Positions 12,532 through 15,814 of a stretch of DNA of 15,814 nucleotides are shown piece by piece. The notes beneath the pieces are model-generated. The model was not told where the DNA came from, did not search any database, and worked only from the letters and a program-made list of their open reading frames with translations. This DNA is from Candidatus Margulisiibacteriota bacterium (GTDB taxonomy: Bacteria; Margulisbacteria; WOR-1; JAKLHX01), in NCBI GenBank assembly GCA_022709925.1, contig JAKLHX010000010.1:1-15814 (forward strand), read 5' to 3'. The number at the start of each line of letters is the position of its first letter. The first letter of the stretch is position 1. The position numbers were made by a program, and so were the translations under genes.

Positions 12532-13660
12532 AAAAAGCAGCATCGCTTTGACCCTGCTCGTCGTCTTCGGCATATCGCTTCTGCTTGGAGCATTCATATT
12601 CATAGTGCTTGGCAGGACGACCGATTCAAATCTACGGCAAAAAAGAGAAAAAGCTTTTTATGCGGCAGAAGCCGGGATAAACAAAGCGATATGGTATCTT
12701 AACACCCCTACCGGACTGGGAGGAAGGGGCAGTTCATGGAGGGTATCTAATTTCTCCGAAACTTTTAAAGAAGGATCTTATCGATTCTCTATACTGGAAG
12801 AGACATCTGGAATACTTTCCATAATATCCACCGGGGAGATGAGCGGAATACCCAGGACAATAATCCAAAAAATGCACGGGAATTCACTGCCGGCAGCCTT
12901 CAGTTATGCCATATATAACAACGGAAGCCTTGATCTTAGGGGCGCCTCATCGATAAGAGGAGACCTCTTCGCGAACGGGGATATATCGATACAAAAAGCC
13001 AGCAACCATCCGAGTGGAGACGTATTTACAACAGCAGGACATACCGTGAACGGAGCCCCGGGAACCGTCCCTGATCCTGTCCCCACCATGCCGGCCCTCA
13101 ATACGACCACTTACGACCAGAAGATAATCGCAGCGCAAGCACAGCCTGCGGGCAACGTGATACTCAACAACACAAATCTCGGCGGCGGAATAACGTATGT
13201 AAACGGGGACGCAACAATATCAGGGAATATAACGGGAGGAGGAACGATAGTTGTCACAGGAAAAGCCAATATAAGTTCGGCCACAATATCCGAAGATACA
13301 ACAATAATAAGCAACGGACTGATGACTATCCAGGGCAATTCAAATATGGCCTCGGGAGCCGTCCTATACTCTCCGACGCAGATATCCATACCGGGCACTC
13401 CTAGGATATACGGGTCCGTAATGTCGGCCAAGATAACGGCCAACGGCAATCCCACCATATTGGGGCTATTGTTCTCCTGGGATGTCAGCACCGAATTGAC
13501 CGGGAATGTCACTGTGTACGGGAGCGTAGTAAATCCGTCTTCTTCGTCATATACTGGAAGCATAAACATAGAATTCAGGCCCGAGTATCTGCCAACCCCT
13601 CCCGAAGGCCTGTCTTCCGGGGGATTGAGTCTTATGAAAGGATCCTGGAAAGAATTATGA
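12524..13660 (+). CDS. PilX-like minor pilin with glycine-rich beta-solenoid-like body (copy 2)
   Basis: A 378-residue paralogue of the preceding gene, whose 3' end it overlaps by 8 nt. The N-terminus aligns gap-free ('AFYAAEAGINKAIWYL', then a 'GGRGSSWR' and 'IISTGEMSGIPRTIIQ' domain). The leader has Ser where copy 1 has Gly (NRKS then SIALTLLVVF), and +5 is not Glu. The body again has short strands with small turns ('NGSLDLRGASSIRGDLFANGDI', 'VNGDATISGNITGGGTIVVTG'), closing with 'TGSINIEFRP' and 'MKGSWKEL', matching 'SGAINITYDP' and 'LKGSWKEH' of copy 1. Bodies have diverged much more than N-terminal domains. It has no cysteines in the part I checked, whereas copy 1 has three. Probable tip protein; two copies suggest a heterodimeric or alternative tip. 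The stop overlaps the pilM start by ATGA. Confidence 0.74.
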   Translation: MNRKSSIALTLLVVFGISLLLGAFIFIVLGRTTDSNLRQKREKAFYAAEAGINKAIWYLNTPTGLGGRGSSWRVSNFSETFKEGSYRFSILEETSGILSIISTGEMSGIPRTIIQKMHGNSLPAAFSYAIYNNGSLDLRGASSIRGDLFANGDISIQKASNHPSGDVFTTAGHTVNGAPGTVPDPVPTMPALNTTTYDQKIIAAQAQPAGNVILNNTNLGGGITYVNGDATISGNITGGGTIVVTGKANISSATISEDTTIISNGLMTIQGNSNMASGAVLYSPTQISIPGTPRIYGSVMSAKITANGNPTILGLLFSWDVSTELTGNVTVYGSVVNPSSSSYTGSINIEFRPEYLPTPPEGLSSGGLSLMKGSWKEL

Positions 13661-15309
13661 TATTCGGCTTCGGCAAAAAAATAGCGGCGGCAGAGTCCAC
13701 TATCGGAGTGGATATAAGCGGCAATGTAATAAATATAATCGAGATAAAGCATGACTCGTCTAAGATCACCGTCGAGAATTTTAGCAGCGTTGACATCCCC
13801 CAGAACTTACAAAAAGAGCAGATAGACGGTTTCATAATAAACACCCTCAAACAGACTTTTTCATCGATAAAGCTCAAGAAACAGGATATTTTCTCCATAC
13901 TTTCCGGATCTGAAGTCGTGATAAGAAGGATCCAGGTCCATAAGATGGCAAAGAAAGACCTTACTGAAGCGATAAAATGGGAATTAAAGAGCCACCTGCC
14001 CTTCCCTATCGAGACAGCGGTCATAAACTACACTTTGCTGGAAGAAATAAAATTCAAAGACACCACAAAGCTGGAACTTCTGGTGGCGGCGGTGAATAAA
14101 GAGTCCGTAGAAAAAACCAGAAGTCATTTTGAAGAAGCCGGGATACATCTGGACGGGATATCCATAGCCCCGTTCGCAGCATGGAACCTTCTCAAAAAGA
14201 CCGGACTCCTCCAAAAGAATCAGACGACAGCGCTTATAAATATAGGCTCCGAAACTACAAAAATAACGTTCTTTAACGGTGAGAACATCGAATTTTACAG
14301 GGAAGTATCCCTCGGCGGGATACACTTCACAAAGGCCATGATAGGCCTGTTCGTTTCTGATAAATGGCAGATGAACCTTAACTACGAACAGGCTGAAGAA
14401 GTGAAAAGGAAATACGGAGTGCCCGAAGAGAACACAGAAGAAATGACCGAGGACGGGGTTCCCCTAAAACAGATATATCAGGTGATGCGCCCTACACTGC
14501 GCAGATTCCTGAACGAAGTATCCCGTTCTTTCAGCTATTATAAGGAACAGTTCGCAAAGACATCGGTAGACAAAGTTTTTGTATCCGGAGGGTCATCAAA
14601 ACTAAAGAACATAGAAACGCATCTTTCTTCCGAACTTGGGGTTAATGTCGAAAAACTGGAGAACTTCCTTAAGTTCGAAAAAGGCAGCAATATAACCAAT
14701 GAGACCCTTTTGCTTGAAACATTGCCTCACATGGCGATCGCGATAGGCACTGCCCTCTCACAAGCAAAAGAGATGAATTTTATCGGAACATCTCAAAAAA
14801 GGAAGATCGGTATAAACGACCTGTCTTCGGCAAAATCCCCGCTGCCCCAGCTCAACCTGTCAACGAAAGCTTACATAGCCCTTGGATTGTCAGGAGCGGT
14901 ACTTTACCTGGCGTTTATCTCGGCCATGAACATATCCCTGAACAAAGGGATATCTAATTACCGCAGCCTGCTGGACGAAAAGAAAGCGCTGCTTTCAAAC
15001 CTTAAGGTCCTTTCCGAAAAGCAAGCGATACTGGCAAAAATAGAGAGCCAGAGAACCCCAATAAGGATGGCGCTGACGGAATTGACCAATCTGATGCCGG
15101 CAAATTCATATCTTGATACTTTCACGTTCAATAATTCGTCCAAAAGCATATCCGTGTCCGGAAATTCTTCGGACATGTACTCTGTAGGGGACCTTTTGAA
15201 AAAAGTGGAAGGGTCGGCATTCTTCTCTGACACTTCGCTTTCAGAGGCGCGAAGGAATTCCGACAAGAAGACCGTGAGTTTTTCAATGAACTTGAACTTA
15301 AAACTGTAA
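13657..15309 (+). CDS. pilM: PilM-PilN fusion, pilus inner-membrane assembly protein
   Basis: A 550-residue protein about 200 residues longer than PilM. Residues 14-370 are the actin-like PilM domain: nucleotide-binding 'IGVDISGNVINIIEI' (16-30), 'EAIKWELKSHLPFPI' (104-118), phosphate 2 'ALINIGSETTKITFF' (192-206), and adenosine motif 'VFVSGGSSKLKNIE' (307-320). After a linker comes a single membrane helix (about 404-424), a coiled coil (about 432-466) and a ferredoxin-like beta domain with 'LMPANSYLDTFTF' and 'SISVSGNSSDMYSVGDLLKKVE', which is the layout of PilN. A segment 'EMNFIGTSQ' (372-380) may stand for the PilM-binding peptide of PilN (INLLP-type). The arrangement also recalls GspL of type II secretion. 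It overlaps the preceding gene by 4 nt. A separate pilN is absent: pilO follows directly. Confidence 0.85.
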   Translation: MIFGFGKKIAAAESTIGVDISGNVINIIEIKHDSSKITVENFSSVDIPQNLQKEQIDGFIINTLKQTFSSIKLKKQDIFSILSGSEVVIRRIQVHKMAKKDLTEAIKWELKSHLPFPIETAVINYTLLEEIKFKDTTKLELLVAAVNKESVEKTRSHFEEAGIHLDGISIAPFAAWNLLKKTGLLQKNQTTALINIGSETTKITFFNGENIEFYREVSLGGIHFTKAMIGLFVSDKWQMNLNYEQAEEVKRKYGVPEENTEEMTEDGVPLKQIYQVMRPTLRRFLNEVSRSFSYYKEQFAKTSVDKVFVSGGSSKLKNIETHLSSELGVNVEKLENFLKFEKGSNITNETLLLETLPHMAIAIGTALSQAKEMNFIGTSQKRKIGINDLSSAKSPLPQLNLSTKAYIALGLSGAVLYLAFISAMNISLNKGISNYRSLLDEKKALLSNLKVLSEKQAILAKIESQRTPIRMALTELTNLMPANSYLDTFTFNNSSKSISVSGNSSDMYSVGDLLKKVEGSAFFSDTSLSEARRNSDKKTVSFSMNLNLKL

Positions 15310-15315
15310 GGGGGG
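15309..15315 (+). promoter_or_regulatory. Shine-Dalgarno of pilO
   Basis: AGGGGGG directly follows the PilMN coding end (its first A is the last base of the stop codon) and lies 4 nt before the ATG at 15320. It fixes the pilO start. Confidence 0.6.
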
Positions 15316-15319
15316 AAAA

Positions 15320-15814
15320 ATGGACCGTCCGATCTGGCAAAAAGCATTGCTGGGCGTGCTGCTTATAGGCGCCGTAATATGGGCCTCTTATACATATCTT
15401 CTGAAAGATAAGATGAAAGAGCTGTCCGAACTTAAGGTGTCCACGGAATCAATAGAGAAACAAATACAGATCCTGGGGCCTAAAGATATTTCCATGGATT
15501 CCGGATCGATAATGAAAGAGATAAATAAAAAACTGTCGGAGATAAACGCAAAAGTACCGAGTGAAGCGGATATCCCCTATTTGCTGGAGAGGTTCATAGC
15601 GGATTCCTTAAAAGGGATCGAAATAGACTATACGCTGGTCCAGCCAATGGCGCCCGTGCAGGAAGAAACATTCAAAAGGATCCCTATAAATGTGGATATG
15701 ATCGCCAGTTTTGAGCCTTTTAATCTTTATTTAAGAAGGCTTGAAACATTCCCCATAGCGATCAGAATAGACCAGATGGATATATCAAAGAGCAATGAGA
15801 ACAAGCAGTCCCTG
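15320..15814 (+). CDS. pilO: PilO, type IV pilus alignment protein (5' part, continues past right edge)
   Basis: The first 165 codons are open to the window end. The N-terminus is cytoplasmic and short ('MDRPIWQK'), with one membrane helix (about 9-26), a predicted coiled coil (about 27-48 and 60-80: 'MKELSELKVSTESIEKQIQI', 'IMKEINKKLSEINAKVP'), then a periplasmic alpha/beta domain ('PYLLERFIADSLKGIEIDYT', 'FKRIPINVDMIASFEPFNLYLRRLETFP'). This is the PilO plan, and 'F..l..yl..lE..p..i' is the common feature of the PilO/GspM fold. It begins 10 nt after the PilMN stop, so PilO would pair with the PilN part of the fusion. No shift of frame was seen to the edge. PilP and PilQ would be expected beyond it. 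Confidence 0.8.
   Translation, partial: MDRPIWQKALLGVLLIGAVIWASYTYLLKDKMKELSELKVSTESIEKQIQILGPKDISMDSGSIMKEINKKLSEINAKVPSEADIPYLLERFIADSLKGIEIDYTLVQPMAPVQEETFKRIPINVDMIASFEPFNLYLRRLETFPIAIRIDQMDISKSNENKQSL

Noticed and set aside
11341..13660. Direct DNA repeat or recent duplication of the PilX-like genes
   Set aside because: Similarity is evident at protein level only; the DNA has diverged widely, so it is an old duplication.

Overview
The window is chromosomal DNA of a diderm (outer-membrane) bacterium: it encodes a TolC-type outer-membrane factor, an RND tripartite pump and a type IV pilus machine. GC looks intermediate (roughly mid-40s %, by eye). Isoleucine codon ATA and arginine codon AGG are used very heavily on both strands, and the pilins have GspG-like ends. 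This would fit an uncultured lineage such as Omnitrophota, Elusimicrobiota or Margulisbacteria/Saganbacteria, but the taxonomic guess is weak. I see no insertion sequence, CRISPR, tRNA, rRNA or phage gene.

Left half (1-5178, minus strand): a five-gene efflux operon read right to left: MarR-type regulator, short periplasmic adaptor (GTG start), HAE1-type RND pump, a small PII-like protein, and a TolC-like protein cut off by the left edge. The adaptor-to-TolC genes are joined by 4-nt ATGA stop/start overlaps. The adaptor appears to lack the alpha-helical hairpin that normally meets TolC, and a PII-fold protein is embedded in the operon.

Centre (5179-5314): a 136-bp divergent intergenic region with two near-consensus sigma70 promoters facing away from each other. 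The MarR promoter places its transcription start almost on the ATG (leaderless mRNA), and an imperfect palindrome over its -10 box is a candidate autoregulatory operator.

Right half (5315-15814, plus strand): a type IVa pilus locus. It contains pilB, pilC, pilT; a GspG-like major-pilin candidate with its own promoter and a strong terminator; a paralogous pilin with its own promoter; then an operon pilV-like, pilW-like, two tandem PilX-like proteins with glycine-rich beta-solenoid-like bodies, a PilM-PilN fusion, and pilO (cut by the right edge). PilB extends and PilT retracts the fibre on the PilC platform. The two GspG-like pilins form the shaft. The minor pilins probably prime assembly and form the tip. 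PilMN-PilO is the inner-membrane alignment complex.

Points worth a second look: promoters that imply leaderless or SD-less translation, the hairpin-less adaptor, PII coupled to an RND pump, the PilM-PilN fusion, non-glycine -1 residues in several prepilin leaders, and the tandem tip-like PilX pair. I see no wholly unknown system. The most original part is the minor-pilin/tip cassette and the mode of translation initiation.
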